A stretch of DNA of 64,000 bases from Magnetovibrio sp. (lineage in GTDB: Bacteria; Pseudomonadota; Alphaproteobacteria; Rhodospirillales; Magnetovibrionaceae). The stretch is taken from contig JANQJR010000053.1 in assembly GCA_028281525.1 (NCBI GenBank), positions 1-64,000 of the forward strand. Direction: 5' to 3'. Shown in pieces: positions 1 through 8,247 of the stretch. The position numbers and the translations under genes are program-made. The first letter of the stretch is position 1; each line of letters opens with the position of its first letter. Under the pieces are notes generated by a model. The model had not been told where the DNA came from. It saw only the letters and a list, made by a program, of their open reading frames with translations, and did not search any database.

Positions 1-539
1 GCCTTTACAACGCGTTCGGCGACAAAGCACAACTGTTTGCCCAGGTAATGGAACGCTACCGCAGCCAATCCCCTGCGCGTCAATTGGCCGAAGCGCTCAA
101 AGCCGAGTCGCCCCGCCGATTGATCGTCGAATTCCTGGAAACTTTGGTGGCCCGCGCCAAAACCGATCCGGACCACAAAGGCTGCCTGATCACCAACACC
201 GCCGCCGGCCTCTATGGCTGTGATGAAACCATGATGATCTGGATTCGCGAAACCATGGGCCGGTTGGAAGATGCCCTCTGCCAAGCCGTCGAGCGTGGTC
301 AGAATCTCGGTGAAATCACTCCGGCGACGTCGGCGCGTTCTCTTGCCCGGTTTCTGGTTGCCACCGCACAAGGTATCAATGTCATGGCCCGCGCCAATCC
401 CAATGAGCAGATTTTGCGCGATATTATGACCCATGCCATCAGTGCGCTTGGTGATCCAGCTGATTTCAGCGCAAGCAAGCGGTCTGAGCCGGCTTTGGAT
501 GTGGCGCCCTTCACCAACAATCCGCGTAAACTTTATTAG
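1..539 (+). CDS. TetR/AcrR family transcriptional regulator (5' end outside window)
   Basis: Only the C-terminal part is visible, about 179 codons in the frame starting at base 3. The first residues, LYNAFGDKAQLF, match the segment that follows the recognition helix in TetR repressors, so most of the DNA-binding domain lies upstream. The rest is an all-helical ligand-binding and dimerisation domain containing GCLITNTAAG, a pattern common in AcrR-like regulators. The ligand and target are unknown. The TAG stop at 537-539 is also the first three bases of the hairpin repeat at 537-803, so the original C-terminus may have been altered by that repeat. The family call is secure; the regulatory role is inferred. 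Confidence 0.85.
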   Translation, partial: LYNAFGDKAQLFAQVMERYRSQSPARQLAEALKAESPRRLIVEFLETLVARAKTDPDHKGCLITNTAAGLYGCDETMMIWIRETMGRLEDALCQAVERGQNLGEITPATSARSLARFLVATAQGINVMARANPNEQILRDIMTHAISALGDPADFSASKRSEPALDVAPFTNNPRKLY

Positions 540-803
540 GCCGTAAACTCATAAATAACACGGCCATGGCGCGGAAACGGGAAAGAATGGCTAGGAAAAG
601 CCCGCAGGGCGGGGCGGTCCCCCCGCTCGAGGGGTTTGACGACGCCATGCGCAGCCGTTTCTGCGTCCGTGGGATATGACCTCTTTGTCCGTCCACCGCG
701 TTGAAAACCCTTGAAAACCAACCAGGTTTCCCGCAGGTTTTCGCCTCATGGACAAACAAAGATGTCATACCATGGCCATGCTATTTATGAGTTTACGGCC
801 TAG
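537..803. repeat. 267-bp structured repeat, copy 1
   Basis: Bases 537-557 pair perfectly with 782-802 (21 bp). A second, imperfect stem pairs about 672-708 with 737-771. The apical part, 711-731, contains GAAAACCAACCAGGTTTCC, which is itself a small hairpin. The copy at 3456-3726 shares this block and the GC-rich block at 594-614 (core AAAAGCCCGCAGGGCGGGG). The stem sequences differ between copies but pairing is kept. No transposase lies nearby. The left end supplies the TAG stop of the TetR gene. It could be a structured RNA or a MITE/REP-like mobile repeat; it could also act as a transcription terminator. Confidence 0.8.
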
Positions 804-1138
804 CCCTCTTTTACCTACCGGCAATCACGGACCCCGCCTCCCATTCCGTCACGACAAATTTTAAACTATTCATTCCAAAAATATTGATCTCAGGTTTTTT
901 AGGCTTTAAAACAGTGCTTATTATGGAATGATCATTTAAGATTGAGGTGTTCAAGGCCATGGAATCCATTTCTGCCAACAACAGACATGGGGCCGCCTTC
1001 CGCTTTGCCTAAGCCTGAAGAGCGGCCTCCCTTTACCGCCGCGCCATAACTTGACCCCCCTCAGGCCCTACTGGGCATGGCGCGGCGGAAAGAGGACGCC
1101 TATATGTTCAGGCACAACTAGGAAAGAGGCTTGGGCCA
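804..1138. other. Intergenic, 335 bp, no gene seen
   Basis: AT-rich in its first half and GC-rich near the downstream gene. The first bases, CCCTCTTTTACC, resemble the bases to the right of the other repeat copy (CCCTTCTTAACC). No ORF with family resemblance and no clear promoter or terminator was recognised. It must carry the promoter of the DsbA-like gene, whose ribosome binding site is AGAGG at about 1125-1129. Confidence 0.5.
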
Positions 1139-1825
1139 TTGACGGACAGTTGCAGCCTTGAAGCCAAATCATCAGCGAGAGACTCGTCTCGCTTCGAACC
1201 GGGACCCGGGAAACACGTTTTGTTTTTCGGCGATCCTATGTGCTCTTGGTGCTGGGGCTTCGCGCCGGAATTAAAGCAATTGGCAGTGCGGAGTGAAAGC
1301 CATGCGGCATTTCACGTCATCATGGGTGGACTGCGTCCCGGTACACAGGAGACCTGGGACGAGGCGATGCGCAGCTATATTCGTCATCACTGGGAAGAGG
1401 TTCACGCCAAAACCGGGCAGCCGTTTGATTTTACCCGTTTCGAAGATCGGAATTTCGTCTACGACACCGAACCCGCCTGCCGCGCCGTGGTGTGCGTGCG
1501 TGATCTCGCCCCGGATCGCACCCTAGCTTTTTACGACGCCTTGCAGCGTGCATTTTATGCCGAAGCCCAGGACATTACAGACTTGGGAGTTCTAACCGAT
1601 ATCGCCGTAGCAACCGGGCTCGATTCTGAGCATTTTCGCGCCCGTTTCCTGGCCCCCGATGCCCACGAGTGGGTGACCCTCGATTTCCAGCGCACCCTCG
1701 CGTTTGGCGTGCAGGGATTCCCTACAGTGGTGTGTGCAGAGGATGGACAGTACGCCTTTTTGACCCTCGGCTACCGTTCCTACAAAAGCATGCAAGACGA
1801 CTTCGAAGCATGGCTCGAAGCGTGA
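1139..1825 (+). CDS. DsbA-family protein-disulfide oxidoreductase
   Basis: The 228-residue protein has the CxxC redox motif CSWC at residues 35-38, just after the first beta strand, and a GFPTV segment near residue 193 that fits the cis-proline loop of the thioredoxin fold. The helical insertion between them is typical of DsbA-like and FrnE-like proteins. It most resembles the predicted protein-disulfide isomerase group of COG3531. No signal peptide is visible, so a cytoplasmic role is more likely than DsbA-type periplasmic oxidation. The start is TTG, chosen because AGAGG lies nine bases upstream and no ATG precedes the fold. The substrate is unknown. Confidence 0.8.
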   Translation: MTDSCSLEAKSSARDSSRFEPGPGKHVLFFGDPMCSWCWGFAPELKQLAVRSESHAAFHVIMGGLRPGTQETWDEAMRSYIRHHWEEVHAKTGQPFDFTRFEDRNFVYDTEPACRAVVCVRDLAPDRTLAFYDALQRAFYAEAQDITDLGVLTDIAVATGLDSEHFRARFLAPDAHEWVTLDFQRTLAFGVQGFPTVVCAEDGQYAFLTLGYRSYKSMQDDFEAWLEA

Positions 1826-1917
1826 ACCTTCTTCCCTTGCCCGGTGCGCGATTATGCGTATAGTCGCGCCATACGGGCCTTTCGCCCGTTCCCTTCTGAC
1901 ATTTGAGGACACCCATC

Positions 1918-3129
1918 ATGGCGGGCGATATCAACAAGGTTGTTTTGGCCTACAGCGGCGGCTTGGACACGTCGATTATTCTGCGTTGGCTGCAGGAAAC
2001 CTATAACTGTGAAGTGGTGACCTTCACCGCCGATCTGGGCCAAGGCGAAGAATTGGAGCCAGCCCGCGAAAAAGCCGAAATGATGGGCATCAAGGAAATC
2101 TATATCGAGGATTTGCGCGAAGAATTCGTGCGTGATTACGTCTTTCCGATGTTCCGCGCCAATGCGTTGTATGAAGGAACATACCTGCTCGGCACCTCCA
2201 TCGCGCGCCCGTTGATCGCCAAGCGCCAGATCGAAATCGCCCGCGAAGTCGGCGCCGATGCCGTCAGCCACGGCGCCACCGGCAAGGGCAACGATCAAGT
2301 GCGGTTCGAACTCGGCTACTATGCTTGCAACCCTGACATCAAGATCATCGCACCGTGGCGGGAATGGGATTTGCACTCGCGCACGCATCTCATCGAATAC
2401 GCGGAACAGCACCAAATCCCCGTGCCGAAGGACAAGCGTGGCGAAAGCCCGTTTTCCCAGGACGCCAACCTGCTGCACATCTCGTCCGAGGGCAAAATTC
2501 TCGAAGATCCGTGGCAGGAGCCGGATTACGACCTGATCCTGACGCGCATGGTCACGCCCATGGCCGCACCGGACCACCCCACCGAAATCACCATCGATTT
2601 CGAAGCCGGCGATCCCATCGCGGTCAATGGTGAAAAGCTCAGCCCGGCCTCCTTGCTGGCCAAGTTAAATGATCTCGGTGGCGCCAACGGTGTCGGTGCC
2701 ATCGATATCGTCGAAAACCGGTTCGTCGGCATGAAATCCCGGGGCGTCTACGAAACCCCCGGCGGCACCGTGTTGTTCCACGCGCGGCGTGCCATGGAAA
2801 GCTTAACCCTGGACCGCGGCGCGGCGCACCAGAAGGATGACCTCATGCCGCGCTACGCGGAATTGATCTACAACGGCTTCTGGTTCGCGCCAGAACGTGA
2901 AATGCTTCAGGTTGCCATCGATAAAGCGAATGAACGCGTCACCGGCACCGTGCGGCTGAAGCTTTATAAAGGCAATGTGATCATCACTGGGCGCAAATCG
3001 CCGCATAGTCTTTATGACGAGGACGTCGTGACCTTTGAAGAGGACACCGTTTACGATCAACGCGACGCCGAAGGTTTCATCCGCCTGAACGCATTGCGGC
3101 TGCGGCTTGGAAATAAAATATCTATTTAG
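1918..3129 (+). CDS. argG: Argininosuccinate synthase
   Basis: Joins citrulline and aspartate, at the cost of ATP to AMP and pyrophosphate, in the penultimate step of arginine synthesis. The N-terminal ATP pyrophosphatase signature AYSGGLDTS is at residues 11-19, and [13 protein letters not shown] follows further on. Length is 403 residues, normal for the family. The ATG at 1918 is preferred over the upstream in-frame ATG at 1903 because GAGG at 1905-1908 is correctly spaced and [15 protein letters not shown] is the usual N-terminus. It stands alone with no other arg gene nearby. No clear terminator follows. Confidence 0.98.
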   Translation: MAGDINKVVLAYSGGLDTSIILRWLQETYNCEVVTFTADLGQGEELEPAREKAEMMGIKEIYIEDLREEFVRDYVFPMFRANALYEGTYLLGTSIARPLIAKRQIEIAREVGADAVSHGATGKGNDQVRFELGYYACNPDIKIIAPWREWDLHSRTHLIEYAEQHQIPVPKDKRGESPFSQDANLLHISSEGKILEDPWQEPDYDLILTRMVTPMAAPDHPTEITIDFEAGDPIAVNGEKLSPASLLAKLNDLGGANGVGAIDIVENRFVGMKSRGVYETPGGTVLFHARRAMESLTLDRGAAHQKDDLMPRYAELIYNGFWFAPEREMLQVAIDKANERVTGTVRLKLYKGNVIITGRKSPHSLYDEDVVTFEEDTVYDQRDAEGFIRLNALRLRLGNKISI

Positions 3130-3455
3130 ATCAGATTTTTAGGTCCTGCCGTCCAAATAAGCGTTTTCACCAAAGTTTATTTCGATTTATGGGGACGAAA
3201 CCGCTTGTGCTTTGAGCATGGAAGCAGTGAAACCGCCCGTTGTAAGTCAAAACAAAATGGGTGCAACGCACTTAAACTCTGCGAAATCTTGAAATGGGCG
3301 TGCAACCGTATTGCATGAGAAAGGCTTCAGCTGCGCCTGACGCCGCCAAAACAAATAAAGTTATATGATTAATTTTGATCTACGACTCATTGTTTTTAAA
3401 AGAAACTGAGCCCGTCCCATATGTAAAAAATGACTGGCCACCTTTTAGGACCGGT
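3130..3455. other. Intergenic, 326 bp, no gene seen
   Basis: AT-rich sequence between argG and the second structured repeat. No convincing ORF, tRNA or intrinsic terminator was seen. A long plus-strand ORF beginning here runs antisense through the ATPase gene and has no family resemblance. Confidence 0.5.
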
Positions 3456-3726
3456 CTAGGTCACCGACCCATAAATGGCATGAGAAATGGCGCCCAAACG
3501 GCCCAGAACCGCGCGGAAAAGCCCGCAGGGCGGGGCCGGTTCCCCGTCCAAGGGCCTTTGACACCGGGGGGCAAAGTCGTTTCAGCGTCCGCAGGATATG
3601 GCGCATGTGTCCGTCTGCTGCGTTGCAAGGATTTGAAAACCAACCAGGTTTCCTACGTCCTTGCGCCTCGCAGGCAAACACATGCGCTCGTACCATTTCC
3701 ATGCCATTTATGGGTCGGTGACCTAG
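3456..3726. repeat. 271-bp structured repeat, copy 2
   Basis: Bases 3456-3482 pair perfectly with 3700-3726 (27 bp, ending in CTAG on both sides). An inner stem pairs about 3594-3631 with 3658-3694 with few mismatches, around a loop at 3633-3653 that matches copy 1 base for base. The block at 3515-3535 also matches copy 1 (594-614). The outer arms read GGTCACCGACCCATAAATGG here against GGCCGTAAACTCATAAATAA in copy 1, each paired within its own copy. The right end supplies the stop codon of the minus-strand ATPase gene. Confidence 0.82.
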
Positions 3727-5162
3727 CCCTTCTTAACCGCGCCCGGCCCTTCCAACAACACCTGCCCCACGGCGAAGCACCAGACGGACACGGGCATAAA
3801 CCCGATTTCATGTTCGCCGATAAACCGTTTGCCCGACATATTCCGGGTAAGCGCCTTGGATGGCGTGGCCGGCCGGTTTTCGTCCAAGAAGTCCAGCATG
3901 TCGCCAAGCACGTCGTGCGGGCGGGCGATGGCCTTGTTGGACCAATCGAGTTCGATACATTTCACCGGTTTGGTGCCTTTGGCGGGCATTTCCACCAAGG
4001 AAACGTGCTTGTGCTTACGCCCTTTTTTCCAAAACGCGTAATAAAGCCGTTGAAACGTCGGAGAGTGCATGAACTGAGAAATGACCGCCGTCTCAGCCAG
4101 CCGCGCCATCGCTTCCTCGTTCATCGCCGCCGGACCAGCCAGCCCCGAACGTAACGACGGTGACGTCAGATAGACCTTGAACCGGGTCTGACGCTGAAAC
4201 CGCTTCGATTCTCCATCGACCCGCCAAATTCGCTTGATCAAATAAGCAGATTCTAAAAACTCCAAATATTTTCGCAGCGTATTTTTTGCGACGCTCATGT
4301 CCTTTGAGAGTGTTTCGATGCTCGTCTCGATTCCCGTTTCCAAAGCCAATCGGGTCATCAGTTTGGCCACTTCACGTTGATCCGCGATACCGCACAAACC
4401 TGCGAGATCCTGGTGGATGATTTTCGACGTGACGTCCACCTGATTAACGCCATGATCGCCGAGTGCAAACGCAACTTCCGGAAACCCGCCTGTGTTGACA
4501 TAGTCGACAAACGCAGCATTGAGCGCGTCCAAATCGGTCAACCGGCCATAAGCGTCGAACAACTTTTCGCGAATGCGCAAAATATGAAGATATTCAGCAA
4601 ACAGCACGGGTGGCAAAATCGTATGGGAGAACGGGCCTGGGCCTTTGGCCTTTTTCGCTTTTCCCCCGCCGTTGGCAGCGGCCATAACGTTGGTATCGGC
4701 CACCGGCACCAAGGTCGTCGCGGCAGCGATTCGGCACGACGGACGCGCGCGCGCGAGCGCATCCAGACGCTGCTCCCATTCCGGAACATTGTGGATGTCA
4801 TCGAAAAATACATAAGCGCCAGCTCCACCCGCGCCGACACCGCTGGCGGCAAGCGCTTGGTCCGTCAAATCAACCAAATCCAGGTTAGCGAAAGCGGGAT
4901 TGTCGAGACGGATATAAACCAGGAAGTGGGGCTCGACGCCGGCCCCCATCAGCAACTGGATCACCTGTTTGATCAGGATCGATTTTCCAGCCCGGCCAGG
5001 ACCCGATAGAACTGCGGCAAGTCCGCCGCCAGAACGCACCCGTTCAAGAAATGGGCGCACGAACGCACGCCGCGCCGCACGTTGCACAGCGACCTCAACG
5101 GTACCGGTCGTCCACCAAGGGTTGTCCAGGATGAGTCGGCTTTTCAGATCAATATCAAGCAC
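3723..5162 (-). CDS. AAA_14/DUF4143 family ATP-binding protein
   Basis: The 479-residue protein has a Walker A motif GPGRAGKS at residues 54-61 and a Walker B segment YVFFDD at 117-122, followed by IHN as in AAA_14 proteins. The C-terminal third matches the DUF4143 layout: a winged-helix-like region (LSKDMSVAKNTLRKYLEFLE) and then a nuclease-like fold segment with a CIELDW-type strand. Members are widespread orphan ATPases with no settled function, often patchily distributed. The last codons and the TAG stop coincide with the edge of repeat copy 2. A perfect palindrome lies 14 bp upstream of the start. It has no operon partner; the next same-strand gene is 148 bp away. Confidence 0.85.
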   Translation of the reverse strand: MLDIDLKSRLILDNPWWTTGTVEVAVQRAARRAFVRPFLERVRSGGGLAAVLSGPGRAGKSILIKQVIQLLMGAGVEPHFLVYIRLDNPAFANLDLVDLTDQALAASGVGAGGAGAYVFFDDIHNVPEWEQRLDALARARPSCRIAAATTLVPVADTNVMAAANGGGKAKKAKGPGPFSHTILPPVLFAEYLHILRIREKLFDAYGRLTDLDALNAAFVDYVNTGGFPEVAFALGDHGVNQVDVTSKIIHQDLAGLCGIADQREVAKLMTRLALETGIETSIETLSKDMSVAKNTLRKYLEFLESAYLIKRIWRVDGESKRFQRQTRFKVYLTSPSLRSGLAGPAAMNEEAMARLAETAVISQFMHSPTFQRLYYAFWKKGRKHKHVSLVEMPAKGTKPVKCIELDWSNKAIARPHDVLGDMLDFLDENRPATPSKALTRNMSGKRFIGEHEIGFMPVSVWCFAVGQVLLEGPGAVKKG

Positions 5163-5175
5163 TTAATTCCCCCGT

Positions 5176-5193
5176 GCATAATTAGAATTATGC
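5176..5193. promoter_or_regulatory. Palindrome upstream of the AAA_14 ATPase gene
   Basis: GCATAATTAGAATTATGC has perfect 8-bp arms around 2 bp and ends 14 bp before the ATPase start codon. Its place and AT-rich symmetry suit an operator overlapping a promoter. The cognate protein is unknown. Confidence 0.4.
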
Positions 5194-5310
5194 CGATATT
5201 ATTAATTGCGCCCTACTCATCTTTAAGCAAATCTAACTGATTTTATTTATATGAACAACCGTAAAAAGGCTGGATTCTCAATCTTCTTGTTAAGATTTCC
5301 CATGCCGTTT

Positions 5311-5892
5311 TTAGGTCAGGCCCGCCACCCGGCCCTGTAGCACCGGGATCACCTCCGCCTCGAACCAGGGGTTCTTTTTGAGCCAGCCGGTATTGCGCCA
5401 ACTGGGATGGGGCAACGGCAGGAAATCCGGGGCATAATCGCGCCACATGCGGACGGTTCCGGTCATGGTTTTGGCTTTATTGCGGCCCAAATAACGCGCT
5501 TGGGCGTAACTGCCGACCAACAGCGTAAGTTCCACCGCCGGCAAACACGCCATGAGCTTTTCGTGCCACAACGGTGCGCACTCTGGACGAGGCGGGTTGT
5601 CGCCGCCATTTTTGTTCCGCCCGGGATAACAAAAACCCATGGGCATGATGGCGATTCGGCTTTGGTCGTAAAATGTATCGCGGTCCAGTCCCAACCAAAC
5701 ACGCAAACGATCGCCCGACGCGTCGTTCCAGGACAAACCGGTTTCATGCACCCGCGTTCCCGGCGCCTGGCCGATGATCAACAACTTCGCCGTCTCTTGG
5801 GCACGCACCACAGGGCGCGGCCCCAATGGCAAATGTTCCGCGCACACTTGGCAGGCGCGGATGTCGTTGAGAAGGGTTTCCAGATCGCACAT
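5311..5892 (-). CDS. Uracil-DNA glycosylase superfamily protein
   Basis: The 193-residue protein carries GQAPG at residues 41-45, equivalent to the water-activating motif 1 of family 4/5-type uracil-DNA glycosylases, and HPSWRN at 162-167, equivalent to motif 2. Four cysteines (C14, C17, C88, C105) have the spacing expected for the 4Fe-4S cluster of this group. It probably removes uracil or a related lesion from DNA. The start at 5892 (MCDLETLLND) is preferred to one 28 codons upstream, because the longer form would overlap the divergent glucosaminidase gene and add residues with no family resemblance. Confidence 0.82.
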   Translation of the reverse strand: MCDLETLLNDIRACQVCAEHLPLGPRPVVRAQETAKLLIIGQAPGTRVHETGLSWNDASGDRLRVWLGLDRDTFYDQSRIAIMPMGFCYPGRNKNGGDNPPRPECAPLWHEKLMACLPAVELTLLVGSYAQARYLGRNKAKTMTGTVRMWRDYAPDFLPLPHPSWRNTGWLKKNPWFEAEVIPVLQGRVAGLT

Positions 5893-5966
5893 ACTTCGAC
5901 CATCATGGGCGGCGAATCCAATACGGTCCAGTTGTTTCCCCGCCCAACCCGACGACGATAACACCC

Positions 5967-6803
5967 ATGGAACCACCAGCCTCCGATACCCGCCCCAAGA
6001 TCAATAAGGGTCGCAAACGCGCCGTAACCACGGGCCTTATCCTGGTGTTTGGCGTATTTGCGTTTATCGACTGGGCCATGGTCCCGGCCCCGGATTTGAC
6101 GATGCGAATTCAGGCAGCCCGTGAGGCCTTGGAGCGCGCGCGCAATGATCGAATCGTAACGGCAGAGCTGCGGGAAACCGCGCTCAGCCTGCCCGATGTG
6201 GAGCAGGCGGATGTGCGCAAGGCTCTGTTCATTGCCAAAATGCTGCCCTTGGTCGCGCGGGAAAACGCCCGCATCCGCGCACAGCGCCAAGTGGTCTTGA
6301 AGAATCCCGGACCAATGCAATTGAACGCTCTGGCGTTGGCTTACGGCCTCAAACCCGGTCGTGTGGACCGCGCGGAACTGCTCAAACGCATCAATGTGGT
6401 GCCCGAATCCTTGGTGTTGGCCCAGGCGGCGATCGAATCGGCCTGGGGAACATCGCGCTTCGCACGCGAAGGCAATGCATTTTTCGGGGAGCGCACGTAC
6501 GATCCCGAAGCACCCGGCATCGCACCAAAACGTGCATCCGGCTTCAAGGTCAAAAGCTTCCCCTCCGCTCTGCTGTCTGTGCGCTCCTATATGCGTACAC
6601 TCAACGCCCACAAGGCCTATGCGGCGTTACGCGATCATCGCGCCACACGCACGCGCCAAGGCAAAAGTCCCAGCGGTGGCGAGCTTGCCCCTTATCTCGG
6701 TCAATATTCGGAAATCGGCGGCGCTTATGTCGAGCGTATCCTCAACACCATCAGCGTAAACCGCCTGGAAGATTTCGACGCTATCCAACTCAAAACCCGC
6801 TAA
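5967..6803 (+). CDS. Bax-like glucosaminidase-domain protein
   Basis: A 278-residue membrane-anchored peptidoglycan hydrolase candidate. One transmembrane segment lies at about residues 20-38 (a TGLILVFGVFAF core), then a helical linker, then a glucosaminidase domain (PF01832; Bax, COG2992). The expected catalytic glutamate is E157 in AAIESAWGTS, followed by GNAFFGERTY as in Bax proteins. The catalytic domain should face the periplasm and cleave N-acetylglucosaminyl bonds. It is transcribed divergently from the glycosylase gene with about 75 bp between starts. Physiological role is inferred from the family. Confidence 0.87.
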   Translation: MEPPASDTRPKINKGRKRAVTTGLILVFGVFAFIDWAMVPAPDLTMRIQAAREALERARNDRIVTAELRETALSLPDVEQADVRKALFIAKMLPLVARENARIRAQRQVVLKNPGPMQLNALALAYGLKPGRVDRAELLKRINVVPESLVLAQAAIESAWGTSRFAREGNAFFGERTYDPEAPGIAPKRASGFKVKSFPSALLSVRSYMRTLNAHKAYAALRDHRATRTRQGKSPSGGELAPYLGQYSEIGGAYVERILNTISVNRLEDFDAIQLKTR

Positions 6804-6912
6804 ACCCCGTGAACTCTTACGCCCTACTCCTTTGAGGGTTGTCATCAGCACACAGTGTCCGGATAATTCCGCACCTTCCAATCACCTGTTCGGGAAAACC
6901 GGGAGAAGCACC

Positions 6913-7380
6913 TTGGTCCGCGTTCTGTTCGTCTGCCTCGGCAACATCTGCCGCTCGCCCACCGCTGAAGGCGTTTTTCGCGATCTGGTTGAACGCGAGG
7001 GTTTGAGCGGCGAGATTGACATCGACAGCGCCGGCACCCACGCCTACCACATCGGCGAACCCCCCGACGGGCGTGCGCAAGCCGAAGCCAAACGCCGCGG
7101 AATCGACATCAGCACCCTGCGCGGCCGTCAAGCCCAGGCCGGAGATTTCAAAACATTCGACTACGTGCTGGCCATGGACAGGTCGAACTATCAAAACCTG
7201 ATGCGCATCTGCCCAATCGGCACAGAAGACAAACTGGGTATGTTCCTCGACTTCGCCCCCGCCTTGGAACGGCGTGAAGTCCCCGATCCCTATTACGAAG
7301 GTGGCTTTGACGTCGTCTACGATATGATCGACGAAGCCGCCCAAGGCCTGCTCGCCGATATCCGCACGAAACATTTGTAA
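6913..7380 (+). CDS. Low-molecular-weight protein-tyrosine phosphatase
   Basis: The 155-residue protein begins with the phosphate-binding loop CLGNICRS at residues 8-15, with nucleophile C8 and R14, and has the general acid D125 in VPDPYY. Both are diagnostic of LMW-PTP. In bacteria these enzymes dephosphorylate protein tyrosines or tyrosine kinases linked to polysaccharide export, but no such kinase is nearby. The start is the TTG at 6913 with GGGAGA seven bases upstream. A longer form from TTG 6832 would add 27 residues before the catalytic loop, which is not usual. Confidence 0.93.
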   Translation: MVRVLFVCLGNICRSPTAEGVFRDLVEREGLSGEIDIDSAGTHAYHIGEPPDGRAQAEAKRRGIDISTLRGRQAQAGDFKTFDYVLAMDRSNYQNLMRICPIGTEDKLGMFLDFAPALERREVPDPYYEGGFDVVYDMIDEAAQGLLADIRTKHL

Positions 7381-7388
7381 GCTTGCCC

Positions 7389-8246
7389 ATGGCCCGCGAT
7401 CTTAGCGCCCGCATCGAAGCGATCACCGGTGAACGTCCGGATCGCATTTCGCCCTTATCCGGCGGGTGTGTCGGCGACGTCTATTTGGCCGCCATGCCGT
7501 CCGGGCGCGATCTGGTCGCAAAAGTCGGCGATTCGGACAGCGGTCTGAATCTGGAAGGCTTCATGCTGGAATATTTGGCTAAGCATTCTGCTCTGCCTGT
7601 ACCTCACGTCCTCGCCGCCAGCGACGAACTGCTGTTGATGACGCGTTTGAAAGCAGGCGGTGGACTCGGCGCCTTGGTGCAGCGCGACGCGGCTGAAAAA
7701 GTCGCTGCCCTGCACAGCATCACAACCGACCAAGGTTATGGATTTGTCTGCGATACGGTCATCGGCGGTCTGCATCAGCCCAACCCGTGGACGGACACAT
7801 GGTTTGACTTCTTCCGCGAGCAGCGGCTCATGTACATGGGCCGGGAAGCCGAGCGCATTGGACGCCTGCCGACACGGCTGTTGGTGCGCCTGGAGGGCTT
7901 TTGCGCCGCATTGGAACGTTTCATCGAAGAGCCGGAGCAACCATCCCTGATTCACGGTGACATGTGGACCGGCAACGTATTAAGTGGACGGGACCGAATC
8001 ACCGGCTTCATCGATCCCGCGATTTATTACGCGCACCCGGAAATCGAGCTCGCCTTCACCACTTTATTCGGAACCTTTGGCGATGCGTTTTTCAACCGCT
8101 ATCACGAAATCCGTCCCATCCGCCCAGGCTTTTTCGAGGAGCGGCGCGATATCTATAACCTTTATCCCTTGTTGGTCCATGTGCGCCTGTTCGGGGGCTC
8201 TTACGTCAGTTCCGTGGACAACGTGCTGAACAAATTCGGGTATTGA
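7389..8246 (+). CDS. Fructosamine kinase family protein
   Basis: The 285-residue protein has the aminoglycoside-phosphotransferase-like kinase fold with HGDMWTGNV at residues 189-197 (catalytic loop) and GFIDPAIYYAHPEIELA after it, the signature of fructosamine and ketosamine kinases (PF03881). Such enzymes phosphorylate sugars bound to amines on glycated proteins, allowing deglycation. The ATG at 7389 is eight bases after the phosphatase stop; a TTG at 7383 is the alternative. Together with the phosphatase and the HAD gene it forms a tight three-gene run, but a shared pathway is only inferred. Confidence 0.9.
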   Translation: MARDLSARIEAITGERPDRISPLSGGCVGDVYLAAMPSGRDLVAKVGDSDSGLNLEGFMLEYLAKHSALPVPHVLAASDELLLMTRLKAGGGLGALVQRDAAEKVAALHSITTDQGYGFVCDTVIGGLHQPNPWTDTWFDFFREQRLMYMGREAERIGRLPTRLLVRLEGFCAALERFIEEPEQPSLIHGDMWTGNVLSGRDRITGFIDPAIYYAHPEIELAFTTLFGTFGDAFFNRYHEIRPIRPGFFEERRDIYNLYPLLVHVRLFGGSYVSSVDNVLNKFGY

Positions 8247-8247
8247 G

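Noticed and set aside
511-768. 85-codon minus-strand ORF across repeat copy 1, with a counterpart in copy 2 (3445-3702)
   Set aside because: The two predicted proteins share KPGWFS and a few other blocks, but a second reading frame (536-721 and 3461-3643) is equally conserved between copies (MVFK, DAET). Conservation in two frames at once means the DNA or RNA sequence is conserved, not a protein.
3375-4154. 259-codon plus-strand ORF
   Set aside because: It runs through repeat copy 2 and antisense to the ATPase gene, has no family resemblance, and its length is explained by GC-rich antisense coding.
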